Below are positions 8,343 to 17,758 of a stretch of 64,000 nt of DNA, one piece after another (position 1 is the stretch's first letter; every line of letters starts with the position of its first letter). Location: the NCBI GenBank assembly GCA_037133475.1, contig JBAXOB010000008.1, positions 1-64,000 of the forward strand, given 5' to 3'. A program made the position numbers and the translations under genes. The notes under the pieces are model-generated. The model searched no databases, was not told the origin of the DNA, and saw only the letters and a list, made by a program, of their open reading frames with translations. The DNA is from CAIVAT01 sp037133475 (GTDB lineage: Bacteria > Bacteroidota > Bacteroidia > Bacteroidales > FEN-979).

Positions 8343-9644
8343 ATGCGGAAATATTTTTCAGTCTGCCGAAAAGAGATGCTGCTCCTGATCCGGGATAAAT
8401 CGGGTCTGGCCATGCTGTTCATCATGCCTACCGTCCTGATCGTCATCTCCTCGCTGATGCAGGAGACAGGCTGGAATTCGATCAGCAAGGACCCGACCGT
8501 AAAGGTCCTGTTTGTTGACAATGACCAGGACAGCCTGGGAGTGAAAATCAAAAGGGGATTCAGCTCTTCCGGGTCATTTATGGTGACCGATAGTCTGAAC
8601 CATCTTCCCCTTACTGCTTCTGCGGCAAAGGAGGCTGTCAGGAGGGGCGATTACATGATTGCCATCGTGGTTCCCAAAGGTGCCACGCGGACAATGCGGG
8701 CCAATGTGCGGCTTTCGGTTGCCAAAACCCTTGCCGGGTTTGGCATGGGAAATGCGATGCTGGTGAATGGCATTCACTTCAGGGATTCGGTTAATGTCAC
8801 CATCTATTTTGATCCCACGGTAAAAAAAGCCTTTAAAAATGCCCTGGTCAGTTCGGTTAGGGAAAACTATTACCGGATCCAGACCGAATGGGTGTTTACA
8901 ACCTTCAACCAGGAGATGGCGCTGCAGATGCCGATGTATAAACCTCCCAAGGAGGCTTTTCCCGAGGTGCTTCGGTTCAGGGAGGAATTCCCCTCGTTTC
9001 GTGAAGCTGAACTGATACCGAATTCAACCCAGCACAATGTCCCTGCATGGACTATTTTTGCCATGTTTTTCATCGTGATCCCCCTTACCCAGAGCCTGAT
9101 CCAGGAACGGGAAGGCGGAAGCCTTTTCAGGTTGCTGACCATGCCGGTGCCCTACATGACCCTCATGATGGGAAAGGTAGGGCTTTACCTGGTCGTTTGT
9201 CTTGTACAAACTGCCGCCATGTTGCTGGCGGGGATTTTTCTGCTCCCCCTTTTCGGCTTGCCGATGCTTGTCGTGGGGAACGACCTCCCGGTCCTGCTGG
9301 TCATGACCATCGTGGTTGCAATGGCTGCCGTTGGGTTTGGCCTGATGATCGGGACTATTGCCAAAACGCACCAGCAAGCCGCCGCATTCGGTTCCATCTC
9401 GGTCATTATCCTTGCAGCAATGGGTGGATTATGGGTCCCTGTCTACCTGATGCCTCCCGTAATGCGCGGCATTGCAGGGCTCAGCCCGCTTAACTGGGCA
9501 ATCACCGGGTATTACAACATCTTCCTGAGGGGGGGCAACCTGATGCAAATCGCGCCGCAGGCAATGAAACTGCTCATCTTTTTTCTTTCCACCGTCGCCA
9601 TCACCGGAATTTATCATAAATTTAAAAGTCCAATGAACAACTGA
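8343..9644 (+). CDS. ABC-2 type transporter permease
   Basis: A 433-aa membrane protein partner of the preceding ATPase. There is one N-terminal membrane segment (about residues 20-38), a large extracytoplasmic domain (about 40-230), and five or so C-terminal membrane segments, the ABC2_membrane_3 layout. The ATG at 8343 is preferred over an in-frame TTG at 8337. It probably moves the polyene lipid or an intermediate across the inner membrane. Typical aryl-polyene clusters use an MMPL exporter; none is seen here, so this pair may be its replacement. Confidence 0.85.
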   Translation: MRKYFSVCRKEMLLLIRDKSGLAMLFIMPTVLIVISSLMQETGWNSISKDPTVKVLFVDNDQDSLGVKIKRGFSSSGSFMVTDSLNHLPLTASAAKEAVRRGDYMIAIVVPKGATRTMRANVRLSVAKTLAGFGMGNAMLVNGIHFRDSVNVTIYFDPTVKKAFKNALVSSVRENYYRIQTEWVFTTFNQEMALQMPMYKPPKEAFPEVLRFREEFPSFREAELIPNSTQHNVPAWTIFAMFFIVIPLTQSLIQEREGGSLFRLLTMPVPYMTLMMGKVGLYLVVCLVQTAAMLLAGIFLLPLFGLPMLVVGNDLPVLLVMTIVVAMAAVGFGLMIGTIAKTHQQAAAFGSISVIILAAMGGLWVPVYLMPPVMRGIAGLSPLNWAITGYYNIFLRGGNLMQIAPQAMKLLIFFLSTVAITGIYHKFKSPMNN

Positions 9645-9646
9645 TT

Positions 9647-10060
9647 ATGGAACTCACCGACCGGAAAGAGATACTCGTCAGGTTTTCTGAGGTTGACTCC
9701 ATGCACATCGTCTGGCACGGCAACTATATCAGGTATTTTGAGGATGGCAGGGAATCATTTGGCTTAAAATACAACCTCGGATACCTGGATGTGTACAGGC
9801 ACAACATCATGACCCCGCTGGTCAAAATCGATTGTGACTTTAAAAGTCCGCTCGCATACGGGGATACGGCTATTGTCGAAACCCGCTTCATTCCTGCGGA
9901 GGCAGCAAAAATCGTGTTTGAATACAAAATCCTGCGTAAAAAAGATCTTGTCATTGCTGCCACAGGCTCCACTACCCAGGTATTTCTCACCCCAGAGGGG
10001 GAACTGTTACTCACTGCACCCGCTTTTTTCAACGACTGGAAAAAACGATGGGGCATCTAA
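9647..10060 (+). CDS. Acyl-CoA/acyl-ACP thioesterase (4HBT family)
   Basis: A 137-aa hotdog thioesterase. The motif SEVDSMHIVWHGNYIRYFED gives the family's catalytic D17 and the HGNY segment around residues 24-27. It hydrolyses acyl thioesters, either to release the finished chain or to clear stalled intermediates from the carrier proteins. It follows the permease after 2 nt. Homologous small thioesterases are common in aryl-polyene and flexirubin clusters. Confidence 0.85.
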   Translation: MELTDRKEILVRFSEVDSMHIVWHGNYIRYFEDGRESFGLKYNLGYLDVYRHNIMTPLVKIDCDFKSPLAYGDTAIVETRFIPAEAAKIVFEYKILRKKDLVIAATGSTTQVFLTPEGELLLTAPAFFNDWKKRWGI

Positions 10061-10071
10061 ATGATGATGGC

Positions 10072-11244
10072 ATGAAGCCGGTTTATATTCTGAACGACAA
10101 TATTATCTCCTCTCTTGGATTCATGACAGCCGAAAACGTTGCAGCCATTGAAAAGGGTGCCATCGGCATCAGGCTGGTTGATGATCCCGACCTTTATCCC
10201 ACCCCCGTTCAGCTTTCGCTGGTCGATACCGGTGAACTGAACAAACGGTTTTCGGCGCTCCCCGAACTTCTTAAAAAAAATATCCCGGCTGGTAGTTTTA
10301 CACGGCTTGAAAAATTCATGATCCTGTCGGTACATGAGGCGCTTGCAGGAATGCCGGTCATACCCGGGGATCCTCGTACATTGCTTGTACTGTCGACCAC
10401 CAAGGGCAATATCAACCTGCTGGAGGCACGGTACCAGTCATCCTTCAGCCATAAAAGGTTGTATTTATGGGAACTCGGGCGGGTCATTCAACAGTTTTTC
10501 GGTTTTATCAACCCGCCGGTCATTATTTCGAATGCCTGCATTTCAGGAATTGTCGCACTGATGACTGCCAGCCGGTTTCTGAAGTCGGGCGCTTATGACC
10601 ATGCGGTTGTGACAGGCGGGGATATCAACTCCGAATTTGTCATTGCCGGGTTTCAATCCTTCCAGGCCATCAGCCCCATCCCCTGCAAACCGTTTGATTT
10701 GAACCGCACAGGGTTATCGCTGGGCGAGGGATGCGGGACCATGGTTCTTTCAGTCGTACCCGGCAGGGGCGCGAACCCCGGAATCACCATAACTGGCGCA
10801 GCTGCCACGAACGATGCAAACCATATCTCCGGGCCGTCGCGTACGGGCCAGGAACTGGCTGATGCCATCGGACTCGCGATGCAGGAGGCGTCGCTCACCC
10901 CCAAAGAGATCGGTTTCATCTCGGCGCACGGAACCGCCACCTCCTTCAATGATGAGATGGAATCGAAAGCCTTTGAACTGGCAGGACTTGTCCAGGTTCC
11001 CGTCAACAGCTTTAAAGGATACTGGGGACACACCCTGGGTGCCGCCGGAATGATTGAATCAATAGCTTCCGTCTCCTCCCTGAAGGAGAACATACTCTAT
11101 CCGTCGGCAGGGTTTGATACGATCGGAGTACCGGTTCCCCTGAATGTAATAAAATCGGTCACGCGCGGACAAATAAACGCGTGTCTGAAAACCGCTTCAG
11201 GTTTCGGAGGATGTAATGCAGCCATAACCTTACAGAAAGTTTAA
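10072..11244 (+). CDS. Beta-ketoacyl-ACP synthase 2
   Basis: A divergent condensing enzyme of 390 aa. Using the start at 10072, the active residues are C156 in SNACISG, H286 in ISAHGTAT, K315 and H320 in GYWGH, so it should be functional. An in-frame ATG at 10048 overlaps the thioesterase gene; I prefer 10072 because the family normally starts just before the VYIL strand. The unusual CISG around the nucleophile sets it apart from the CSS-type enzymes at 12167 and 14594. It is followed by a half-length ketosynthase after 1 nt. Confidence 0.85.
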   Translation: MKPVYILNDNIISSLGFMTAENVAAIEKGAIGIRLVDDPDLYPTPVQLSLVDTGELNKRFSALPELLKKNIPAGSFTRLEKFMILSVHEALAGMPVIPGDPRTLLVLSTTKGNINLLEARYQSSFSHKRLYLWELGRVIQQFFGFINPPVIISNACISGIVALMTASRFLKSGAYDHAVVTGGDINSEFVIAGFQSFQAISPIPCKPFDLNRTGLSLGEGCGTMVLSVVPGRGANPGITITGAAATNDANHISGPSRTGQELADAIGLAMQEASLTPKEIGFISAHGTATSFNDEMESKAFELAGLVQVPVNSFKGYWGHTLGAAGMIESIASVSSLKENILYPSAGFDTIGVPVPLNVIKSVTRGQINACLKTASGFGGCNAAITLQKV

Positions 11245-11245
11245 C

Positions 11246-11896
11246 ATGAACCTTGTAATCACCTCCTACTGCCATCTCCATGATAACCGGGTAATCGTGA
11301 ACGACAAGCTCGTTTTTTATCAGGAAAATATTCTTAAATTTGCTGACTTCATAAAAACTGTCTATAAGCAGGAACAGATAACCTATCCCAAATTTTACAA
11401 GATGGACTCCATCGGTAAACTGGGATTTCTTGCTGCAGAAATAGTTTTTAAGGAGCGATCCATTGAAGGTTATAATCCCGGGAAGGTGGGTGTGGTTTTA
11501 TCCAACTCCAGTTCGAGTCTTGATACCGACATTGTCTTCAACGATTCGATAAAAGACCGGTCAGGTTATTTTCCAAGCCCTTCGGTGTTTGTGTATACCC
11601 TTCCCAACATTGTGATCGGGGAGATTTGTATAAAAAACGGGATCAAAGGTGAGAATGCGTTTTTTATCAGTGAATCATTCAATGGAAAACAACTTCTCAC
11701 CTATGTGAACGAGTTGTTTGAAAACAACCGGGTTGATGCCTGCCTGTGCGGCTGGGTTGAGATCATGGGAAGCCAGTATCATTCATTGATGATATTGGTC
11801 GAAAAGGAAAGCGCCGGTAATGCTGAAACTTTGCCTGTCGCTAAAAGGAGGTTGTTTAATGAGGAAAATCTTAGTTTATTAATGATACGTAACTGA
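11246..11896 (+). CDS. Half-length ketosynthase-like protein (N-terminal thiolase fold only)
   Basis: A 216-aa protein that resembles only the N-terminal half of a beta-ketoacyl synthase. The stretch KVGVVLSNSSSSLDTD matches the strand and loop before the active site, but at the nucleophile position it reads VYTLPNIVIGE with no Cys. The C-terminal half with His and Lys is absent. It is not recently broken, because it has a clean stop and sits 1 nt after a full ketosynthase and 9 nt before an ACP. A non-catalytic partner of the preceding enzyme is the best guess. Confidence 0.65.
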   Translation: MNLVITSYCHLHDNRVIVNDKLVFYQENILKFADFIKTVYKQEQITYPKFYKMDSIGKLGFLAAEIVFKERSIEGYNPGKVGVVLSNSSSSLDTDIVFNDSIKDRSGYFPSPSVFVYTLPNIVIGEICIKNGIKGENAFFISESFNGKQLLTYVNELFENNRVDACLCGWVEIMGSQYHSLMILVEKESAGNAETLPVAKRRLFNEENLSLLMIRN

Positions 11897-11905
11897 CCCG
11901 GTAAG

Positions 11906-12160
11906 ATGGATGAATTAATAGAAAAATTAAAAAAAGAGGTAATTGAGCAATTAAACCTGGAAGAGGTTTCGCCGGAAGATATCAATCCTGACGCTTCACT
12001 GTTTGGTGAGGGGCTGGGCCTTGATTCAATTGATGCGCTCGAGCTGATTGTGCTGCTTGAAAAAAATTACGGAATAAAAATCGAAGATCCCAAGGACGGA
12101 AAGAAGATCTTCCAGTCGATCCGTACCATGGCCGAATACATCACGGAGCACAAAAAGTGA
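11906..12160 (+). CDS. Acyl carrier protein 2
   Basis: An 84-aa acyl carrier protein with S41 in the attachment motif GLGLDSIDALEL. It differs clearly from the ACP at 3961, so the cluster has two non-identical carriers. It sits 6 nt upstream of the first KS/CLF pair and is a good candidate for carrying the chain during polyene extension. Confidence 0.92.
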   Translation: MDELIEKLKKEVIEQLNLEEVSPEDINPDASLFGEGLGLDSIDALELIVLLEKNYGIKIEDPKDGKKIFQSIRTMAEYITEHKK

Positions 12161-12166
12161 TCCCAA

Positions 12167-13390
12167 ATGCCCCATCGGATCTTCGTTACCGGATATGGCA
12201 TCATTTCATGTATCGGAAATAACATCGCAGAGAACCTTGATTCACTGTTAACGTCATCCCCCGGAACAGGAAGGCTTCATCAAATCTCCTCCATCCTGAA
12301 GGATGAGTTGCTGGTTGGCGAGGTTCCCAAAACCCACGAAGAGCTTTTCGCCCTGGCCGGGCTGGACCTTGCCGAGGGTTATTCAAGAACCGCCCTGCTG
12401 GGGATCATTGCTTCACGGGAAGCCTTTCTCCACGGAAAACTGGATCAGCACCGCGGGTTGACCACGGGCCTTGTCTCCGCCACGACCGTTGGCGGCATGG
12501 ACCGTTGTGAACTTTATTACAACGATTTCCTCACGAACGATTCGCGGAACATCTATATCGATTCATACGATTGCGCCGACAGTACAGAGAAAATTGCGGC
12601 ACTGCTTGGCATCAGGGATTTTGTGACCACCATCAGCACGGCCTGCTCATCGGCGGCAAATGCCATTATGCTGGGCGCCCGCATGATCCGCAGCGGCCGC
12701 CTCGACAGGGCGCTGACGGGAGGTTGCGAATCGCTTACAAAGTTTCACCTGAACGGCTTCAATGCATTGAAAATCCTTGACAAAGAACCCTGCAAGCCTT
12801 TCGACCAGCAACGCGCCGGGATCAACCTGGGGGAGGGTGCAGCCTATCTCGTGCTGGAATCGGAAAACAGCCTGAAAACTACCGGCAACATACCCATTTG
12901 CGAAATTGCCGGGTGGGGAAACTCCTGCGAAGCCTTTCACCAGACCGCCTCCTCCCCCGACGGGGCCGGGGCTTTTATGGCCATGAAACAGGCACTCGGC
13001 ATGAGTGGTTTGTCGCCGGCCGATATCAACTACATCAATGCACATGGCACCGGTACCGATAACAATGATCTTTCGGAAGGACGGGCCATTGAAAACCTTT
13101 TCGGGAGCCATATTCCCCCGGTGAGTTCCACGAAGCCATTTGTGGGCCACACCACCAGTGCAGCGGGCTCAATCGAGGCAATCTTTTCAATCTTCTGCCT
13201 GCAATATGGCCTTGTATTGCCAAACCTTAATTTTACAGAACGGATCCACGAACTGAGCTTTTCCCCGGTGCAGAAGCTGCAAACCGGGATCCCTGTCCAA
13301 ACCGTAATGTCAAACTCCTTTGGTTTTGGCGGAAACGACACCTCCCTGATCTTTACGAAGGCCGTAGATTTAACCATGGAGGAACGTTAA
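12167..13390 (+). CDS. Beta-ketoacyl-ACP synthase 3 (KS of KS/CLF pair A)
   Basis: A 407-aa ketosynthase with C160 in ISTACSSAAN, H293 in NAHGTGTD, K323 and H328 in the SSTK...GH region. The gene is 3 nt from the chain-length-factor-like gene that follows, so they probably make a heterodimer as in aryl-polyene synthesis (ApeO/ApeC type). It is closely similar over its whole length to the enzyme at 14594, sharing for example SATTVGGMDR and LGEGAAYLVLES. This points to tandem duplication of the pair. Confidence 0.9.
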   Translation: MPHRIFVTGYGIISCIGNNIAENLDSLLTSSPGTGRLHQISSILKDELLVGEVPKTHEELFALAGLDLAEGYSRTALLGIIASREAFLHGKLDQHRGLTTGLVSATTVGGMDRCELYYNDFLTNDSRNIYIDSYDCADSTEKIAALLGIRDFVTTISTACSSAANAIMLGARMIRSGRLDRALTGGCESLTKFHLNGFNALKILDKEPCKPFDQQRAGINLGEGAAYLVLESENSLKTTGNIPICEIAGWGNSCEAFHQTASSPDGAGAFMAMKQALGMSGLSPADINYINAHGTGTDNNDLSEGRAIENLFGSHIPPVSSTKPFVGHTTSAAGSIEAIFSIFCLQYGLVLPNLNFTERIHELSFSPVQKLQTGIPVQTVMSNSFGFGGNDTSLIFTKAVDLTMEER

Positions 13391-13393
13391 CCT

Positions 13394-14452
13394 ATGCCCT
13401 ATATCAACGGAATCGGCCTGATCTCCCCGCAACCCACTGCTGCGTCAAAGGGCTTTCTGACAGAAATCCTGATCTGCACAGCCGATTTCCTGAAGTGTGT
13501 TGAGCCTGTTTATAAAACCTACATCGACCCGCTTCAGTCCCGTCGCATGAGCCGGCTTATCAAAATGGGTATAGCGGCGGCGAAGATCAGTATCGCCGAA
13601 TCATCCTGCACGATGCCCGGTGCCATCATAACGGGAACCGGCCTGGGAAGCGTTGAAGACACCGAAAAGATCCTCGGGGAGCTTTCACGCGAGGAAAAAT
13701 TCCTCAATCCCACCCCCTTTATACAGTCAACCTACAACACAATCAGTTCACAGGTTGCCATACAGCTGAAATGTCACCATTACAATTCAACCTATGTTCA
13801 CCGCACTTTTTCGTTTGAAAGCGCCCTGCTGGATGGCATGATGCTGCTGGAAGAACAGGATGCCGGCGATGTACTGGTCGGGGGTATCGATGAGATGACG
13901 CAAAATCACCTGCTCATCACCCGGCGCACGGGTCAATGGAAAATGTCGCCGGTTTGTAACATGAACCTTCTCGCAAACCCGACTCCCGGCGCCCTGCCGG
14001 GTGAAGGCGCCGCTTTTTTTGTACTGGGTACTGCAAAAGGTGAATCCACTTATGCGATGCTGAAAGATGTAAAAACCTGCATCAATCTTGACGGTTCCTT
14101 GCATACCGGCCACGAAACAGCCATTTTTCTTGAAAGGAACAACCTTACACCCGCAGATGTTGATATCGTCATCCTAGGGCTTAACGGCGATTGCCACCAG
14201 GATAAGGTCTATACGCAGTTTGCGGAAACCTGTTTCCCCGGCAAACCACAGGCATGGTATAAGCACCTTTGCGGGGAATATCATACCGCCACAGGTTTTG
14301 CGCTTTATACCGCTGCCGGCATACTGAAACACCAGGTTTATCCCGGCATCCTGCACCTGAACAAGGTCTCTCCCCAAAAAATGAAAAATATCCTGATTTA
14401 TAACCACTACCGCAATATCAACCACGCCTTTATCCTCGTCCAGGCAATATAG
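13394..14452 (+). CDS. Chain-length-factor-like ketosynthase (CLF of pair A)
   Basis: A 352-aa protein of the short ketosynthase family found beside KS enzymes in polyene clusters. The position of the nucleophile reads HRTFSFESAL, with Phe139 in place of Cys, so it cannot condense by itself. It keeps GTGLGSVEDTEK and GEGAAFFVLG motifs and ends in a conserved YNHYRNINHAF tail. In aryl-polyene systems such subunits hold the partner KS in an active heterodimer and shape chain length. Confidence 0.85.
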   Translation: MPYINGIGLISPQPTAASKGFLTEILICTADFLKCVEPVYKTYIDPLQSRRMSRLIKMGIAAAKISIAESSCTMPGAIITGTGLGSVEDTEKILGELSREEKFLNPTPFIQSTYNTISSQVAIQLKCHHYNSTYVHRTFSFESALLDGMMLLEEQDAGDVLVGGIDEMTQNHLLITRRTGQWKMSPVCNMNLLANPTPGALPGEGAAFFVLGTAKGESTYAMLKDVKTCINLDGSLHTGHETAIFLERNNLTPADVDIVILGLNGDCHQDKVYTQFAETCFPGKPQAWYKHLCGEYHTATGFALYTAAGILKHQVYPGILHLNKVSPQKMKNILIYNHYRNINHAFILVQAI

Positions 14453-14562
14453 TTTGTGTACGATACCCTTGATTATGTGCAGGATAGACCTGCTTTATCT
14501 TCATTTTCCTGTTGAAATGACAAAAACTTGATCCTCCCTCCCGGCGAATTGATTTAAACTGC

Positions 14563-14570
14563 TACTTTTG
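14563..14570 (+). promoter_or_regulatory. Internal -7 promoter element before KS/CLF pair B
   Basis: TACTTTTG is an exact TAnnTTTG match in the 141-nt gap between the two KS/CLF pairs, 24 nt before the start codon at 14594. It suggests the second pair and the downstream envelope genes can be transcribed separately. Confidence 0.55.
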
Positions 14571-14593
14571 CCGTTCAATCGATATAGGGAATA

Positions 14594-15838
14594 ATGTCAA
14601 AACGGGTTTATATAACCGGGATCGGAATCATCTGCGCCATCGGCAACAACGTTGCTGAGACCTTCGATTCGCTGCTTGCTTGCAGGAGTGGTATCGGAGA
14701 GATTACCCTGTTAAAGACTATCCACAAAGGTGTCATTCCCATGGCGGAGGTTAAGAAATCCACGCAGGAATTACTTGAATTGACAGGGCATGCGGGGAAT
14801 AGACCGCTCACCCGGACCACCCTGCTCGGCATGAAGGCGGCTAGGGAAGCAATTGATTCCGCAGGCATCGGCGAGGTAAACCAGTACAAAACAGGGTTAA
14901 TTTCCGCCACAACGGTAGGCGGAATGGACCGTAGCGAGAATTTCTATGCTGATTTCCTTGATAACCCGGCAAAAGGGCGGTTGAGAAATGTCGTAAACCA
15001 CGATTGTGGCGACAGTACCGAGCGGATTGCCGGTTACCTGGGCATCAGCGGCTATGTTACCACCATCAGCACGGCATGCTCCTCATCGGTGAACGCTGTT
15101 ATGTTAGGTGCAAACCTCATCAAATCGGGGCAACTCGACAGGGTGATTGCCGGCGGAACCGATTCGGTGACAGCATTCACCCTGAATGGGTTCAATACCC
15201 TGATGATCCTGGATAAGACCGGTTGCCATCCCTTCGATGAAAACCGGGCGGGCCTTACCCTCGGTGAAGGTGCTGCCTACCTGGTGCTGGAGTCGGAAGA
15301 GATTGTTCAGAAGGAAAATAAATTCATTTTTGCCGAAGTTTCCGGCTATGGCAATGCCAACGACGCTTTTCATCAAACCGCCTCTTCGCCCGACGGCACC
15401 GGCGCCTTCCTGGCGATGGCAAAGGCATTGAAGATGAGTGGTCTTACCCCTGGGAAGATTGATTATATCAATGTTCACGGTACTGGAACGATCAATAATG
15501 ATCTTTCGGAAGGAGTAGCCCTGGAGCGGATTTTCGGGGTACAGCCTCCGCCCTTCAGTTCAACCAAGGGATATACCGGCCATACGCTGGGTGCCGCCGG
15601 CGCCGTGGAGGCCGTTATTTCGATCCTGGCGATAAACCGCCAGGTGATCTTCCCGAACCTGAATTTTGCTGATCCCATGAAAGAGTTGCACATCCGGCCG
15701 GTCAGCATCGGTGAAACGGGAGGTGCCCTCGCCCAGCGTGGAACAATCACCCATGTCATGTCCAATTCATTTGGATTTGGCGGCAACAACTCATCCATCA
15801 TCCTGTCGTCAAACAACCAGGATAAAAGCTCAAAATAA
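14594..15838 (+). CDS. Beta-ketoacyl-ACP synthase 4 (KS of KS/CLF pair B)
   Basis: A 414-aa ketosynthase with C162 in ISTACSSSVN, H295 in INVHGTGT, K325 and H330. It is a paralogue of the enzyme at 12167, with the same flanking motifs and the same placement 3 nt before a CLF-like gene. Two KS/CLF pairs may divide the work between early and late extension, or make two chain lengths. It has its own upstream promoter element. Confidence 0.9.
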   Translation: MSKRVYITGIGIICAIGNNVAETFDSLLACRSGIGEITLLKTIHKGVIPMAEVKKSTQELLELTGHAGNRPLTRTTLLGMKAAREAIDSAGIGEVNQYKTGLISATTVGGMDRSENFYADFLDNPAKGRLRNVVNHDCGDSTERIAGYLGISGYVTTISTACSSSVNAVMLGANLIKSGQLDRVIAGGTDSVTAFTLNGFNTLMILDKTGCHPFDENRAGLTLGEGAAYLVLESEEIVQKENKFIFAEVSGYGNANDAFHQTASSPDGTGAFLAMAKALKMSGLTPGKIDYINVHGTGTINNDLSEGVALERIFGVQPPPFSSTKGYTGHTLGAAGAVEAVISILAINRQVIFPNLNFADPMKELHIRPVSIGETGGALAQRGTITHVMSNSFGFGGNNSSIILSSNNQDKSSK

Positions 15839-15841
15839 CCC

Positions 15842-16954
15842 ATGATCAGGATCTTTATCAACGGTTTGGGAAATGTTTCACCGCAGGAAACAGCCATTAG
15901 CAGGGAAGGGCTTGCCCCCGCATCCGCATTTTTGGACACCCCCCGCTGCTATGAAACCAACCGGATGAAGTGCATCGATCCCGATTACAAGGCATTTATA
16001 CCTGCCGAGCAGCTCCGCAGGATGGGCAGGATCATCAAGATGGGGATTGCCGCTGCCAGGCTATGCATGAATGACGCAGGAGCCGGCCCGGACAATACCC
16101 AACAAAATCAGGTCAGTCCCGATGCGATCATCACCGGAACCGGGCTCGGATGCCTTGAGGATACCGAAAAGTTTCTGACTTCCATGATCAAAAACAGGGA
16201 GGAATTCCTTACGCCCACCTCCTTTATACAGAGTACCCATAACACCGTGGCAGGGCAGATTGCCCTTCAGCTCAGGTGCCATAACTATAATTTCACCTAT
16301 GTGCACCGCGGCATCTCATTCGAAAGCGCCCTGACCGACGCCATCACGCAGATGCAGCTGGGTGAAATTTCCAACGCACTGGCTGGAGGCGCCGATGAAC
16401 TGACCTCCGGCTCGTTCGAAATCATGTCGCGGCTTGGTTTCTGGAAACAAAAGCCAATCAGCACGCTTAACCTGCTTGATGATCATCAGCGCGGTACCAT
16501 CGCCGGGGAGGGTGCCTCCTTTGTTTTCCTTGAAAATGAGCAAAGAGCCCACACCTATGCAGAACTCAGGGGTGTTACCACCTTTCTGAAACCTGCCACG
16601 AACAGGGAGATCAGCCTGCGGCTCCATGAATTCCTGGCCCGGCATGAACTGCTGCCCGGCAATATTGACCTGGTATTGGCAGGATTGAACGGCGATCCCC
16701 GTTCCGACCTGGTGTACCATGATCTGATAGAAACCGATTTTCCCAACACGCCGCTTGCCTTCTTCAAACATCTCTGCGGTGAGTATCCTACGGCTACGGC
16801 CTTTGCCGTGTGGCTTGCCTCCATGATCCTGAAAACCCGGACAGTTCCCGAAGCAACCCGCATAAACCACCCGCCAGACCATCTCCGGCATATCCTGATA
16901 TACAACCATTTCCGCGAAAACAACCACGCATTTATCCTTCTAAGCCAACTATAA
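15842..16954 (+). CDS. Chain-length-factor-like ketosynthase (CLF of pair B)
   Basis: A 370-aa paralogue of the protein at 13394. The nucleophile position reads HRGISFESAL, so the Cys is replaced by Ile158. It shares GTGLGCLEDTEKFL and the YNHFRENNHAF tail with the first copy. It probably forms a heterodimer with the KS at 14594. The stop codon directly abuts the ATG of the deacetylase gene, so translation is likely coupled. Confidence 0.85.
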   Translation: MIRIFINGLGNVSPQETAISREGLAPASAFLDTPRCYETNRMKCIDPDYKAFIPAEQLRRMGRIIKMGIAAARLCMNDAGAGPDNTQQNQVSPDAIITGTGLGCLEDTEKFLTSMIKNREEFLTPTSFIQSTHNTVAGQIALQLRCHNYNFTYVHRGISFESALTDAITQMQLGEISNALAGGADELTSGSFEIMSRLGFWKQKPISTLNLLDDHQRGTIAGEGASFVFLENEQRAHTYAELRGVTTFLKPATNREISLRLHEFLARHELLPGNIDLVLAGLNGDPRSDLVYHDLIETDFPNTPLAFFKHLCGEYPTATAFAVWLASMILKTRTVPEATRINHPPDHLRHILIYNHFRENNHAFILLSQL

Positions 16955-17758
16955 ATGGTGTTGTTCAGCCGGCTAACCCTCATATATTTCATCCTGTTAC
17001 TGGGAATCATCCTCACGCAGCTCCTCCTGCCGGACCTTTTCCTCTCGTTTTCAGGCAATATACTGACAATCGTTGCATTATCCCTGATTGTATTGTATGC
17101 TGCGATCTCCCTCGTGATGGTGTTTTTTCCCTGTTCGCAGTTTTTTCATCCCGTGATTTGCCATGCGACGGGAAGGGACAAGTTTGTCGCACTTACCTTT
17201 GATGACGGTCCGGATGTTGTAAAAACCCCGTTAATCCTGGATATCCTGAAAAGAAGAGGTGTCCCGGCAACTTTTTTCTGTATCGGCAGGAAGGTGGAGG
17301 CAAATGAAGAAGTTGCCCGACAAATCCATGCGGCCGGCCACCTGATCGGCAATCATTCGTTCAGCCATGCCAACGGGTTCGGTTTTTACAGCGCCGGCAG
17401 GATCCTCCAGGAGCTCCAGGAAACCGACCAGGTGATTGCAAGGGTAACGGGGGCCATTCCCGTTTTTTTCCGTCCCCCGTTTGGGATCATCAACCCGACC
17501 CTGCACCGGGTATTGCGGAAAACGCACTGGCAGGCCATTTGCTGGAATATCCGGTCATTTGATACCCTCGGGAGCGATCCGCAGAAAATTCAGCGCAGGA
17601 TCCTTCGTAAACTGAAGCCGGGCAGCATCATCCTGTTGCATGACCACACCACCTTTTCCGGAGATCATCTGGAAGGGCTCATTACAGCGATCAGGGATGC
17701 AGGATATGAACCGGTCGCCCTGGATAAATTGCTAAACCTGGAGGCCTATGTTCAGTAA
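16955..17758 (+). CDS. Membrane-anchored polysaccharide deacetylase (NodB domain)
   Basis: A 267-aa protein with two N-terminal membrane segments (about 7-27 and 35-56) and a NodB catalytic domain facing outward. The metal and catalytic residues are visible as TFDDGP (D83, D84) and H134/H138 in GNHSFSH, with RPPFG and HDH motifs later. It removes acetyl groups from sugars or other N-acetyl substrates. In this setting it may trim the polyene-lipid head group or nearby envelope glycan. The substrate cannot be read from the sequence. Confidence 0.85.
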   Translation: MVLFSRLTLIYFILLLGIILTQLLLPDLFLSFSGNILTIVALSLIVLYAAISLVMVFFPCSQFFHPVICHATGRDKFVALTFDDGPDVVKTPLILDILKRRGVPATFFCIGRKVEANEEVARQIHAAGHLIGNHSFSHANGFGFYSAGRILQELQETDQVIARVTGAIPVFFRPPFGIINPTLHRVLRKTHWQAICWNIRSFDTLGSDPQKIQRRILRKLKPGSIILLHDHTTFSGDHLEGLITAIRDAGYEPVALDKLLNLEAYVQ

